From Lacibacter sediminis (lineage in GTDB: Bacteria; Bacteroidota; Bacteroidia; Chitinophagales; Chitinophagaceae): 64,000 nt of DNA. The notes beneath the pieces are model-generated. The model searched no databases. It was given only the letters and a program-made list of their open reading frames with translations, and was not told the DNA's origin. Positions 41,013 through 49,557 of this stretch are shown in pieces (position 1 is the stretch's first letter; every line of letters starts with the position of its first letter). Position numbers and translations under genes: made by a program. The stretch covers positions 2,418,001 through 2,482,000 of the forward strand of contig NZ_CP060007.1 of NCBI RefSeq assembly GCF_014168535.1, written 5' to 3'.

Positions 41013-42962
41013 ATGGAAGCTGAAAAAAAATACGAAGACTATCATTTTGTTGATACGACAAAGCCTGTCTGGAATTATTCCCGTTTTGAAGGGGACGATA
41101 TTGCAAACTTTCAGAATGGTACTAACTATCGTTGCGATGAATTATTTGGTTCGCATGTAATGGAAGTACTTGGCACAACAGGTTATTACTTTGCTGTGTG
41201 GGCACCCAATGCCACGTTTGTTTCGGTGTTTGGCAATTTCAATGAATGGAACAAAGAGAGCCATCCATTATTTGTCCGTCTTGATAATTCAGGAATATGG
41301 GAAGGATTTATTCCCAATCTTCCACAAGGCTCTTCTTACAAATATCACATACATGGTTATGCCGGTCAGAAATTAGATAAGGGTGATCCTTACGCTAATT
41401 ACTGGGAAGTGCGGCCCAATACTGCATCGAGAACATGGCAACTTGAATATGAGTGGCAGGATGCAGAGTGGATGGAGAAACGTAAGGAACATAACAAACT
41501 TGATGCGCCATGGAGTGTGTATGAAGTACACCTTGCCAGCTGGATGCGTCCGGATAAAAACAACGAAGAGGTTTATCATTCTTATGATTTCTTCAGAGAT
41601 AAGTTGGTGAACTATGTAAAGGAGCTAGGCTTTACACATGTGGAGTTGATGCCTATTATGGAACACCCGTTTGACGGAAGTTGGGGTTACCAGGGTGCTG
41701 GTTATTTTGCACCAACATCACGTTACGGAACGCCGCAGGAGTTTATGAAACTTGTTGAGGCTTTTCACAACGAAGGTATCGGCGTGGTGCTCGACTGGGT
41801 ACCATCTCATTTCCCTTATGATGCGCATGGACTTTTTATGTTTGATGGAACACATACCTACGAGTATGCCGACATGCGCAAAGGTTATCACCCGGATTGG
41901 AACAGCTATATTTTCAACTATAAACGTGGTGAAGTAAAATCATTCCTCATCAGCAGTGCTATGCATTGGTTCCGGAAATATCATATCGATGGCATCCGGG
42001 TTGATGCGGTATCGTCCATGCTCAAGCTTAATTATTCCCGTACAGCAGGGCAGTGGGAGCCAAATGAATTTGGCGGCGATGGAAACCTGGAAGCCATTGC
42101 TTTTATCAAAGATCTCAACGAAACCATCTTCCGTGACTTCCCGGATGTGCAGACAATTGCTGAAGAAGCAACGGATTGGCCCGGCGTAAGTAAGCCAACA
42201 TTTGGTGATGGCCTCGGCTTTGGTATGAAGTGGATGATGGGTTGGATGCACGACACATTAAAGTACTTTAAGCAGGATCCGCTATATCGTCAATTCCAAC
42301 AGGATCAGTTCACTTTCAGTATGATGTACTATTATGACGAAAATTTTATGTTACCTCTAAGTCATGATGAAGTGGTGCATGGAAAAAGCCCTATGCTGTA
42401 CAAAATGCCGGGTGATGAATGGCAGAAATTTGCCAACCTAAGGTTGATGTACAGCTATATGTTTACCCATCCCGGCGGTAAGCTTTTGTTCATGGGTAAC
42501 GAATTTGGTGCCACCAGTGAATGGAATTACAAGAGCGAATTACAATGGGAACTGCTTCAGTTCGATTCACATAATGGTGTGCTTGAATGTGTAAAGACTT
42601 TGGCCAATCTCCTTAAATCAGAACCTGCTTTGTACGAGAATCAATTTAATAAATTCGGGTTCGAGTGGGTTGATCTGAATCGTGGTGCTGAATCGGTAAT
42701 GGTTTACCGAAGGAAAGGGAAAAAGCCTGAAGATGATATTTTGGTGGTCTTGAACATGACACCGGTTGTGCGGAGAGATTGGAAGCTACATGTGCAGGGA
42801 AAGCAGAACTGGACAGAGCTATTCAACAGTAACGATCAGAAATTCTGGGGCACAGGTGATGTGTTTAATCCTGAAGTTGGCGTTAGAGTGGTAGATGGTC
42901 AGGCCGGTTGGTACGAGCTAAACCTTCATTTACCTCCTTTGGCCGCAGTTTTATTAAAATAA
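41013..42962 (+). CDS. glgB: 1,4-alpha-glucan branching enzyme
   Basis: 649 residues from the ATG at 41013 (MEAEKKYEDYHF); a GTG ten codons earlier is an alternative. An N-terminal CBM48 (about 50-140) contains FAVWAPNATFVSVFGNFNEW. The GH13_9 barrel has the nucleophile Asp about 330 in GIRVDAVSSML, acid/base Glu about 383 in TIAEEATDWP, and Asp about 451 in LSHDEVVHGK. FMGNEFGATSEWN and the C-terminal beta domain complete it. It introduces alpha-1,6 branches into glycogen. It lies apart from glgA/glgC, separated by the GLPGLI/OMP pair on the other strand. Confidence 0.96.
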   Translation: MEAEKKYEDYHFVDTTKPVWNYSRFEGDDIANFQNGTNYRCDELFGSHVMEVLGTTGYYFAVWAPNATFVSVFGNFNEWNKESHPLFVRLDNSGIWEGFIPNLPQGSSYKYHIHGYAGQKLDKGDPYANYWEVRPNTASRTWQLEYEWQDAEWMEKRKEHNKLDAPWSVYEVHLASWMRPDKNNEEVYHSYDFFRDKLVNYVKELGFTHVELMPIMEHPFDGSWGYQGAGYFAPTSRYGTPQEFMKLVEAFHNEGIGVVLDWVPSHFPYDAHGLFMFDGTHTYEYADMRKGYHPDWNSYIFNYKRGEVKSFLISSAMHWFRKYHIDGIRVDAVSSMLKLNYSRTAGQWEPNEFGGDGNLEAIAFIKDLNETIFRDFPDVQTIAEEATDWPGVSKPTFGDGLGFGMKWMMGWMHDTLKYFKQDPLYRQFQQDQFTFSMMYYYDENFMLPLSHDEVVHGKSPMLYKMPGDEWQKFANLRLMYSYMFTHPGGKLLFMGNEFGATSEWNYKSELQWELLQFDSHNGVLECVKTLANLLKSEPALYENQFNKFGFEWVDLNRGAESVMVYRRKGKKPEDDILVVLNMTPVVRRDWKLHVQGKQNWTELFNSNDQKFWGTGDVFNPEVGVRVVDGQAGWYELNLHLPPLAAVLLK

Positions 42963-43063
42963 ACCCTTAAAAATGGGAAAAATGGCAGGATTTATGCAAG
43001 TAAAAGTACGCTTGTAACTAAATTTATAATCTATAATTTTACAATATCCAAAATAGAAATCCC

Positions 43064-44095
43064 ATGAAAACCCGGTTATTTATTACCGCAACCACATTAC
43101 TCCTTTCTTACTGTGCAATTGCACAAAACAGGGACAGTTCCAATGCCGTTTTACAAAGAGCTATTACTGCCAAACAGGAGCGTCGTATCCAGCTGGCAAT
43201 TAATCTTTTTGAAACAGCGGTAAAATACGATACCACCAATATTGATGCCTTAAAAGCAATGGGTGAGTACGGTTTGGAAAGCAAGAACTACCGCCAGGCA
43301 GTTGATGCTTACACCCGCTGGCACAGATTAGAGCCAAACAACGAAGCAACTTTTCAGCAATTAGCAAATCTGTATTTTAATCTTGGTCGCCATAAGGATG
43401 CCTTGGAATTTACATCTAAATGGGAAAAGCTGCATAAGGATAAACCTATGCATTACATCTCTGGCATGTGTCATTATTATTTAGAAGATTATCCGCAAGC
43501 CATTAACCGATTATTGCATGCAGCAGAAACAGACACAGCAAATGCAGTGATGTATTATACTATTGGCCGCAGCTATTTGGAAATGGAACGTTACAAACAA
43601 GCTATTCCTTATTATCAAAAAGCAGCCAATGCCGATCAAAAGAATGCACGTTATCTCTATGAAATGGCAATGGTGTATTACGCCATTCCGGACGATAAGA
43701 ACGCCATTGCAACATTTGAACTTGCTGCTCAACGTGGCTGGCAACAAAATGCCGATTTCTTTGAAAGCTTAGCTTATTGCTACATGAACCTTGGCAACTT
43801 TGCAAAATCAACAGAGAACCTTGAAAAATCATTGGAAAAGCGTCCGCACAGTCAAACTGTTCGTTATGCATTGGCTGAGTCTTTATACAAAGGCGGCCGG
43901 TATAAAGATGCTATCGATAATTGGGACATGGTTTTACAAACAGATAATAAAAACGCCAGAGCTTTATATATGATTGGCATGGCCTATCAGAAAATGGGGC
44001 AGAAAGATAAAGGCATGGCGCTTTGCGATAAAGCAATTGAAATGGATCCATCTTTAAACAGCTTGAAACAGAAGAAAATGGACATGGGCATGTAA
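43064..44095 (+). CDS. Secreted tetratricopeptide-repeat protein
   Basis: 343 residues with signal peptide MKTRLFITATTLLLSYCAIAQ. From residue 30 to the end it is built of about eight 34-residue TPR units, for example YRQAVDAYTRWHRLEPNNEA, YYTIGRSYLEMERYKQAIPY and YMNLGNFAKSTENLEKSLEK. TPRs form protein-binding superhelices, so this is likely a periplasmic or outer-membrane scaffold with an unknown partner. It ends at its own terminator and is therefore probably independent of the amidotransferase gene that follows. Confidence 0.88.
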   Translation: MKTRLFITATTLLLSYCAIAQNRDSSNAVLQRAITAKQERRIQLAINLFETAVKYDTTNIDALKAMGEYGLESKNYRQAVDAYTRWHRLEPNNEATFQQLANLYFNLGRHKDALEFTSKWEKLHKDKPMHYISGMCHYYLEDYPQAINRLLHAAETDTANAVMYYTIGRSYLEMERYKQAIPYYQKAANADQKNARYLYEMAMVYYAIPDDKNAIATFELAAQRGWQQNADFFESLAYCYMNLGNFAKSTENLEKSLEKRPHSQTVRYALAESLYKGGRYKDAIDNWDMVLQTDNKNARALYMIGMAYQKMGQKDKGMALCDKAIEMDPSLNSLKQKKMDMGM

Positions 44096-44120
44096 GATTT
44101 TTTGCGATTCCTTATACGTT

Positions 44121-44154
44121 ACGGGCTGCAATTCTTTGCGGCCCGTTTCATTTT
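44121..44154 (+). terminator. Terminator after the TPR gene
   Basis: ACGGGCTGCAA pairs with TTGCGGCCCGT (44136-44146, one G-T pair) around a TTCT loop, followed by TTCATTTT. Confidence 0.75.
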
Positions 44155-44201
44155 ACACATTTGTGGATAGATGAACGACAGTTTAAACATCAAAAAATCA
44201 A

Positions 44202-44209
44202 TAAATTTG
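44202..44209 (+). promoter_or_regulatory. -7 element TAAATTTG just before the amidotransferase gene
   Basis: An exact TAnnTTTG box with six bases between its last G and the ATG at 44216. If the box is used, the mRNA would be almost leaderless, and the upstream ATG at 44171 could not be the start. Confidence 0.45.
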
Positions 44210-44215
44210 CCGTTT

Positions 44216-45058
44216 ATGGCAGAAGTAAAACAGGTACGTGTTGCAATATTGGATATGTATGATGGCGTTGCCAACCAAGGCATGCGCTGTATACGTGAAA
44301 TACTTAACAGCTTCGCCGATATTAATGTATTGGATCTGAGTTGGGATGAGTTTGATGTGCGTGGTAAATGTGCAGTGCCTGATATTTCTTCCTACGATGT
44401 ATTTATTTCTTCCGGTGGCCCGGGTAGTCCTTTGGAAAGCGAAGGCACAGATTGGGAGAATACTTTTTTCAAATGGGTAGGTGATGTAAAGGCGTGGAAT
44501 GATAATCCATTGAATGAACAGAAGAAGCCGGTGTTTTTTATTTGCCATTCTTTTCAACTCGCCTGTCGTTATTTTAATGTCGGAAATGTTTGTGTACGGA
44601 AGTCGACTGCGTTTGGTGTATTCCCGGTTCATTTTATTGGTAATGCCACCGATGAGGTTGTGTTTGGCGGATTGAAAGATCCGTTTTATGCAGTTGACAG
44701 CCGTGATTACCAGGTGATACAGCCAGATCATAAACATCTCAGGGAAATCGGTGCCACTTTGCTATGCATTGAGAAGGAACGTCCGCATGTTCCGTTTGAA
44801 CGTGCAATTATGGGTGTGCGTTTCAATCAATACATGATCGGTACACAATTTCATCCTGAAGCTGATGCTATTGGTATGAGCATGTACCTGCAAAAAGAAG
44901 ATAAAAAGAAAACGGTGATCGATAATCATGGATTTGAAAAATGGAAAAGCATGATCGAGCACCTGGAAGATCCTGATAAAATTCTGTTGACCTACTCTCA
45001 CATACTACCCAACTTTCTGCATCATGCTGTGTTTTCGATGGACACAGTAGAAGCATAA
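44216..45058 (+). CDS. Class I glutamine amidotransferase-like protein
   Basis: 280 residues from the ATG at 44216 (MAEVKQVRVAIL). An ATG at 44171 would add 15 residues but lies upstream of an exact -7 promoter box. The GATase fold shows VAILDMYDGVANQGMRCIREI, VFISSGGPGSPLES (oxyanion region), the nucleophile Cys110 in FFICHSFQLACRYF, and His213/Glu215 in GTQFHPEAD. The elbow is CHSFQ instead of the common CxGxQ. It would release ammonia from glutamine or hydrolyse a gamma-glutamyl-type amide. No synthetase domain is fused. It is followed by a probable ATP-grasp gene and, on the other strand, two amide ligases, so it may serve a small-molecule pathway. Confidence 0.88.
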   Translation: MAEVKQVRVAILDMYDGVANQGMRCIREILNSFADINVLDLSWDEFDVRGKCAVPDISSYDVFISSGGPGSPLESEGTDWENTFFKWVGDVKAWNDNPLNEQKKPVFFICHSFQLACRYFNVGNVCVRKSTAFGVFPVHFIGNATDEVVFGGLKDPFYAVDSRDYQVIQPDHKHLREIGATLLCIEKERPHVPFERAIMGVRFNQYMIGTQFHPEADAIGMSMYLQKEDKKKTVIDNHGFEKWKSMIEHLEDPDKILLTYSHILPNFLHHAVFSMDTVEA

Positions 45059-45110
45059 ATTCTTTCTCATGTAAATAAAATCAATACTTTTAGAAGACAA
45101 AACATCTTCT

Positions 45111-46304
45111 ATGGTTCCTTCAATCCGCAAGGCGTTTAACAGCAGTTTTACCAGTGAAAAATATGAAGCCTTCTTACAGGATCTGCACAGCAAATATCCG
45201 GGTGATATTGAATTTCGTGTAAGTGAAACACCTGTATTTGTTGATAAGGCTTTCAAACAAAAAATGCTTGATGCCTGTGAAAGTATTGTTGATGTTATCT
45301 GCAATGAAAAGTTCCTGGCAATGACGGAGCGTGCAATTCCTGCAGGCGAAAAAGTGCCGAATGAAAATAAACAATCGCACATGATCGCTTTCGATTTTGG
45401 TGTGTGCATGAATGAAGAAGGTGAACTGGAACCTCAACTGATCGAGATGCAGGGCTTCCCAACTTTGTTTGGTTTCCAGGTGTATTATCCTGAGGTGATT
45501 GAACGACATTTTCCGATACCTGCAAACTACAGTCAATACCTCAATGGTTATACAAAAGAAACGTACATTGACATGTTACGCAAATTACTCATCGGAAATT
45601 TGCCGGCAGAGAATGTTGTGTTACTCGAGATAAAACCTGAAGAACAAAAAACACGTATTGATTTCTCCTGCACAAAAGATTATACCGGTGTTGAAGTAGT
45701 TTGCTTGACCAAGCTTATTCAAGACGGTAAAAAATTATACTATTTAAAAGATGGAATAAAAACGGAGATCAAACGGATTTATAACCGCATCATTTTTGAT
45801 GATCTCAAAGCCAATAAAGAAAAGCTGGGTGATGTGGTGGATATCACACAAGACCTTGATGTGGAGTGGGTGCCTCATCCTAACTGGTTCTACCGTATCA
45901 GCAAATTCACGCTTCCGTTTATTGATCATCCATATGTACCGGAAACTTTTTTCCTGAACGAGATCAAACAATTGCCAACTGATCTGTCGAATTATGTATT
46001 GAAACCATTATTTTCTTTTGCCGGGCAAGGTGTGATCATTGATGTAACACAGGATGATATTGATGCTATTAAAGATCCGGAGAATTTTATTCTGCAGCGA
46101 AAAGTAAAATATGCTGATGTGGTTGAAACACCAGATGATCATGCGAAGGTTGAGATTCGTATGATGTATGTATGGCCCGATGGAGATGAGCGTCCGCATG
46201 CTGCTATTAATCTTGCACGCATGAGTAAAGGAAAGATGATTGGTGTGCGTTACAATAAAGATAAAACCTGGGTGGGTGGGAGTGTAGCGTACTTTGAAAA
46301 ATAA
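45111..46304 (+). CDS. Probable ATP-grasp-like ligase, possibly circularly permuted
   Basis: 397 residues, soluble, no signal. The C-terminal part has an ATP-grasp nucleotide site: YVLKPLFSFAGQGVIID (Lys and glycine loop, about residues 300-316), FILQRKVKYADVV, KVEIRMMYVW, and AAINLARMSKGK. The metal-ligand motif usually near the C-terminus is not obvious there. Instead, an N-terminal ELEPQLIEMQGFPTLFGFQ (about 105-123) has an E-x-Q resembling it, which would fit a circular permutation. I know no characterised relative. It lies 52 bases after the amidotransferase on the same strand, and convergent with a YbdK-type ligase. Confidence 0.6.
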   Translation: MVPSIRKAFNSSFTSEKYEAFLQDLHSKYPGDIEFRVSETPVFVDKAFKQKMLDACESIVDVICNEKFLAMTERAIPAGEKVPNENKQSHMIAFDFGVCMNEEGELEPQLIEMQGFPTLFGFQVYYPEVIERHFPIPANYSQYLNGYTKETYIDMLRKLLIGNLPAENVVLLEIKPEEQKTRIDFSCTKDYTGVEVVCLTKLIQDGKKLYYLKDGIKTEIKRIYNRIIFDDLKANKEKLGDVVDITQDLDVEWVPHPNWFYRISKFTLPFIDHPYVPETFFLNEIKQLPTDLSNYVLKPLFSFAGQGVIIDVTQDDIDAIKDPENFILQRKVKYADVVETPDDHAKVEIRMMYVWPDGDERPHAAINLARMSKGKMIGVRYNKDKTWVGGSVAYFEK

Positions 46305-46306
46305 AA

Positions 46307-46332
46307 CCCGTCTGATAATGATATCCGACGGG
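46307..46332. terminator. Hairpin between convergent ligase genes
   Basis: CCCGTCTGATA pairs with TATCCGACGGG across one mismatch and a four-base loop. T-rich DNA follows on the plus side only after a few bases, so it is a moderate terminator candidate. Confidence 0.55.
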
Positions 46333-46357
46333 CATTACTTTTATTTCTTCGTTTAAA

Positions 46358-47470
46358 TTAAGTTCCGCTCAAAAACTCTCCGCCTATATAATCCACAACA
46401 GCCGGAAGACTTTTTGTTTCTTCATATACCTTCAATTGCCTGTCGGCACCAGTGCCTCTCTCCAGCATAGTAGGGATGTAGTTGATTGCATGCCTGCATC
46501 CTAGTTCATCAACCACATCATCTACGAAATCTAAAAGCTCATAGATCAATGCACGTGTGTTGGTTTCTTCTTCTTTGCCAAAGTCGATCAAATAGCCATC
46601 AATACCGTAACGGCTTGCACGCCATTTATTTTCGTTGATCAAAGCACGTTGATATTGAATATAATTCATGTTCTTGTTCCGCAACTTATATAGCTTGGCT
46701 GTAATGCCCTGGAACAAAGCAGTGATCGCAATAGTTTCCATCACCGTCATTGGTACATCACAAATGCGAAACTCGATTGTATTAAAGAATGGATGTACAC
46801 GCAGGTCCCACCATATTTTCTTTGCATTGTCAATGCAATTGGTTTTGATCAACAGCGCAACATAATTATCGTATGCTTCAATACTTTCAAATGTTTCTGG
46901 TATACCTGTACGTGGAAATTTATCAAACACTTTTGTGCGGAACGATTTATAACCCGTCATCCTTCCTTCCCAAAAAGGAGAATTTGTACTGAGTGCATAC
47001 ACGTGTGGCAAAAAGTATCTTGCGCTGTTGGCTAAGTGAATCGCCATTTTCCTGTCTTCCATACCAACGTGAACATGCAAGCCAAAAATGAGATTACTTC
47101 TCGCAGCTTCCTGCAGTTCATTTACAATTTGATTGTAACGCACATGATCGGTGATGAGCTGATCCTGCCAATGACTGAAGGGATGCGTGCCACTTGCTCC
47201 TACTTTTAATCCAATGGTGCCAGCAATACCACTAATGGTTTTGCGTAGCAGCGATACATCTGCATAGGCTTCGTCAATATCCTTGCAAATGTCAGTGCCA
47301 ACTTCCACCACAGCCTGGTGCATCTCTGCCTTTACTTTGTCTTTAATTACTTTTTGGCCTTCGCTTACAATTTTCTGTTCATGGCTTTTTAATTCCCTTG
47401 TAATGGGATCATACACCATGTATTCTTCTTCAACACCTAATGTGAATTGTTTATAATTAATGTTACCCAT
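46358..47470 (-). CDS. Carboxylate-amine ligase, GCS2/YbdK family
   Basis: 370 residues, normal for YbdK. It starts with the ATP/Mg motif FTLGVEEEYMVYD. HQAVVEVGTDIC, ASGTHPFSHWQDQ, IFGLHVHVGMEDRKMAI (the metal/substrate His pair) and TIEFRICDVPMTVMET follow, all diagnostic of glutamate-cysteine ligase type 2 folds. E. coli YbdK has weak gamma-glutamylcysteine-forming activity; its true substrates are unknown. It is 14 bases downstream of the RimK-like ATP-grasp gene and surely co-transcribed with it. No glutathione synthetase is adjacent. Confidence 0.92.
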   Translation of the reverse strand: MGNINYKQFTLGVEEEYMVYDPITRELKSHEQKIVSEGQKVIKDKVKAEMHQAVVEVGTDICKDIDEAYADVSLLRKTISGIAGTIGLKVGASGTHPFSHWQDQLITDHVRYNQIVNELQEAARSNLIFGLHVHVGMEDRKMAIHLANSARYFLPHVYALSTNSPFWEGRMTGYKSFRTKVFDKFPRTGIPETFESIEAYDNYVALLIKTNCIDNAKKIWWDLRVHPFFNTIEFRICDVPMTVMETIAITALFQGITAKLYKLRNKNMNYIQYQRALINENKWRASRYGIDGYLIDFGKEEETNTRALIYELLDFVDDVVDELGCRHAINYIPTMLERGTGADRQLKVYEETKSLPAVVDYIGGEFLSGT

Positions 47471-47484
47471 TGTTGTTAATCAAA

Positions 47485-48438
47485 TTAATAAAGCGGTTGT
47501 TTGTTTGCACCACGTTTTACATATTCTCCCCATGTTAAATTATCTGCACCATCTTTTTGTTCAAGCGCACGTTCAATGGCATAGCTGGCGGCTGCTTCAA
47601 CTACCCAATCAAAATTTTCCTGACCTACGCTTGCAAGATCAGCATCAGGAGCGGGGTTGCAGAAATCAATTGCATAAGGAACGCCATCTCTCAATGCTAA
47701 TTCAACAGTATTAAAATCGTAACCGAGATAGTTGTTGATGCGGAGCACAATGTCTGTCATCATCTCCAACTTCTCAGCTGATGGTTGAAAATCGGCCACA
47801 TAACGCAAATGATGCGGGTTGCGTGGTTCATAACTCATAATGCGCACATGCTTGCGGCCAATGCAATAGCAGCGGTAATATTCTTCAAACACAATTTCTT
47901 CCTGCAACAACATTACCAACTGTCCGGTTTCGGCATGCTTTTCAAAAAACTCTTCAGCATTCCGGAGTTTGTATACGTTTTTCCAGCCACCACCGGCATA
48001 GGGTTTCATGTAAGCAGGAAAACCGATATAGTTGAACATGCCTTCCCAGTCCATTGGATAAGCAAGGTTGCTGAACGATTCATCTCCGGTATCATCAGGC
48101 GTTTCTTTTGAAGGAAGGATCACTGTTTTTGGAACAGGCACATCAATTTTTGTTGCAAGACAGTTATTAAAAAACTTATCATCGGCACTCCACCAAAACG
48201 GGTTGTTGATAACAGCGGTTCCGGTAATGGCTTCATTTTTTAAATAGGCACGGTAATGCGGTACATCTTGTGAAATGCGATCAATGATCACAGCATAACC
48301 GTTGTTGACACCCTGTACTACTTTATCAATACGTACAGGCTCCGCCATAATGCCTGGAATGTTTTTACTGTTGATCCTTTCAACAAAAGCAGTGGGAAAG
48401 GAGCGTTCTTTGCCATGAAGAATACCGATCTTTTTCAT
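47485..48438 (-). CDS. RimK/D-Ala-D-Ala-ligase-like ATP-grasp protein
   Basis: 317 residues from the ATG at 48438 (MKKIGILHGKERSFP); an ATG at 48480 adds an implausible tail. The pre-ATP-grasp domain covers about 1-110. The ATP-grasp core has FPAYMKPYAGGGWKNVYKL (Lys and glycine loop), MLLQEEIVFEEYYRCY (adenine-side Glu), and the Mg-ligand segment VELALRDGVPYAIDFCNPAPD near residue 265. It should join a carboxylate to an amine through an acyl phosphate. It is the first gene of a two-gene unit with the YbdK-type ligase and is divergent from the esterase gene. Confidence 0.85.
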   Translation of the reverse strand: MKKIGILHGKERSFPTAFVERINSKNIPGIMAEPVRIDKVVQGVNNGYAVIIDRISQDVPHYRAYLKNEAITGTAVINNPFWWSADDKFFNNCLATKIDVPVPKTVILPSKETPDDTGDESFSNLAYPMDWEGMFNYIGFPAYMKPYAGGGWKNVYKLRNAEEFFEKHAETGQLVMLLQEEIVFEEYYRCYCIGRKHVRIMSYEPRNPHHLRYVADFQPSAEKLEMMTDIVLRINNYLGYDFNTVELALRDGVPYAIDFCNPAPDADLASVGQENFDWVVEAAASYAIERALEQKDGADNLTWGEYVKRGANKQPLY

Positions 48439-48687
48439 GTGTTTATTTTTTATTGTTTTTTGGACACATAGAATAACCAAGCAATTTTGCCCAATTTGGC
48501 TGCTGAAATAATCATCTCCGGTTGGTGCAAAAAATGGTCTTTTGAATGGTTATTTCATATAAAATGTTTATGGTCTTGAAAATAATGTTGAAGCAGCAGG
48601 CAACCTTGTTGTTAATTATTGCTTTAATATAGTACACAATTCGCTAAGATTAACTTGCGCCGTAAAATAATTTTACCTGCATTTCCT

Positions 48688-48695
48688 TATTTTTG
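48688..48695 (+). promoter_or_regulatory. -7 element TATTTTTG just before the esterase gene
   Basis: An exact TAnnTTTG box with five bases between its G and the ATG at 48701, as in front of the amidotransferase gene. It predicts an almost leaderless mRNA, or use of a later ATG (48716 or 48725). No -33 TTTG is seen at the right distance. Confidence 0.4.
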
Positions 48696-48700
48696 AAAAT

Positions 48701-49507
48701 ATGCTTAAGGAGAAAATGAAGCACATGGTATTTGAATCGGTGCTGTTGAAGTCGGAGTTGCTTGAACGGGATGTGAAAGTTGATATGTATCTCCCCACGT
48801 CGGTACATGATCCGGCAAACATGAGTTTATTGCTGATTAACGATGGTCAGGATCTTCCCAAAATGCCGTTTATTGAAATACTGGAAGAGTTGTATGAGCA
48901 GCAAAAAATAACGCCTCTTTTTTGTGTGGGTATTCATTGCGGTGCCGATCGTAAAATGGAATATGGTATTGCCAGCCAGGCCGATTATCTTGGTCGTGGA
49001 GCAAAAGCAGGAGCCTATACCAACTTTATTTTTGATGAGTTACTTCCCTTCTTACGCAGTCAGTATAACGTACCACATTTTAAAGAAAAATCATTTGCAG
49101 GATTTTCTTTGGGAGGTTTAATGGCAATGGATATTGTATGGAACCATCCGCATGAGTTTAGTAAAGTGGGTGTGTTTTCCGGTTCGTTCTGGTGGCGGCA
49201 AAAAGCATACGAAGATGGTTATACTGATGAGGCCGATCGTATCATGCACAACCAGGTGAGAGATGGTGTTGCTGCGCCGTGGTTAAAGTTCTTTTTCCAA
49301 ACCGGATTACTTGATGAGAAACTTGACCGCAACAATAACGGGATCATCGATTCAATTGATGATGCAACAGACCTGATCGCTGAATTGAAAAAGAAAGGTT
49401 ATAGCGATGAAGCCATCCGTTATCTTGAAATGGAAGACGGTAAACATGATGTGCCAACCTGGGCAAAAGCGTTTCCAGAATTTTTGGAGTGGGGTTGGGG
49501 GAAGTAG
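48701..49507 (+). CDS. Esterase-family alpha/beta hydrolase (Fes/esterase D-like) with a calcium-loop motif
   Basis: 268 residues, no signal peptide. The hydrolase shows VDMYLP, LLLINDGQDLP (oxyanion strand), nucleophile Ser in AGFSLGGLMAMD near residue 132, FSGSFWW, and the catalytic His in MEDGKHDVPTW. Between the expected Asp strand and the His lies DRNNNGIIDSIDD near residue 209, which fits the EF-hand/dockerin loop spacing Dx[DN]x[DN]GxIxxxD. The family cleaves esters such as enterobactin or S-formylglutathione, or performs acyl transfer. Divergent from two amide-ligase genes, so it may remove or release an acyl group in the same pathway. Starts at ATG 48716 and 48725 are also possible. 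Confidence 0.87.
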   Translation: MLKEKMKHMVFESVLLKSELLERDVKVDMYLPTSVHDPANMSLLLINDGQDLPKMPFIEILEELYEQQKITPLFCVGIHCGADRKMEYGIASQADYLGRGAKAGAYTNFIFDELLPFLRSQYNVPHFKEKSFAGFSLGGLMAMDIVWNHPHEFSKVGVFSGSFWWRQKAYEDGYTDEADRIMHNQVRDGVAAPWLKFFFQTGLLDEKLDRNNNGIIDSIDDATDLIAELKKKGYSDEAIRYLEMEDGKHDVPTWAKAFPEFLEWGWGK

Positions 49508-49557
49508 TGTTTAATTATTTACGGTATTATTTTAATGATCGCTTAACATACTTAAAT

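Noticed and set aside
44198-44737. 179-codon open frame antisense to the amidotransferase gene
   Set aside because: The plus-strand frame has complete GATase motifs; the antisense frame has none.
47485-49507. Glutathione biosynthesis pair (gshA/gshB) plus S-formylglutathione hydrolase
   Set aside because: The ATP-grasp protein lacks clear GshB signatures and the GCS2 protein is of the YbdK branch; the reading is possible but not supported, so no gene symbols were given.
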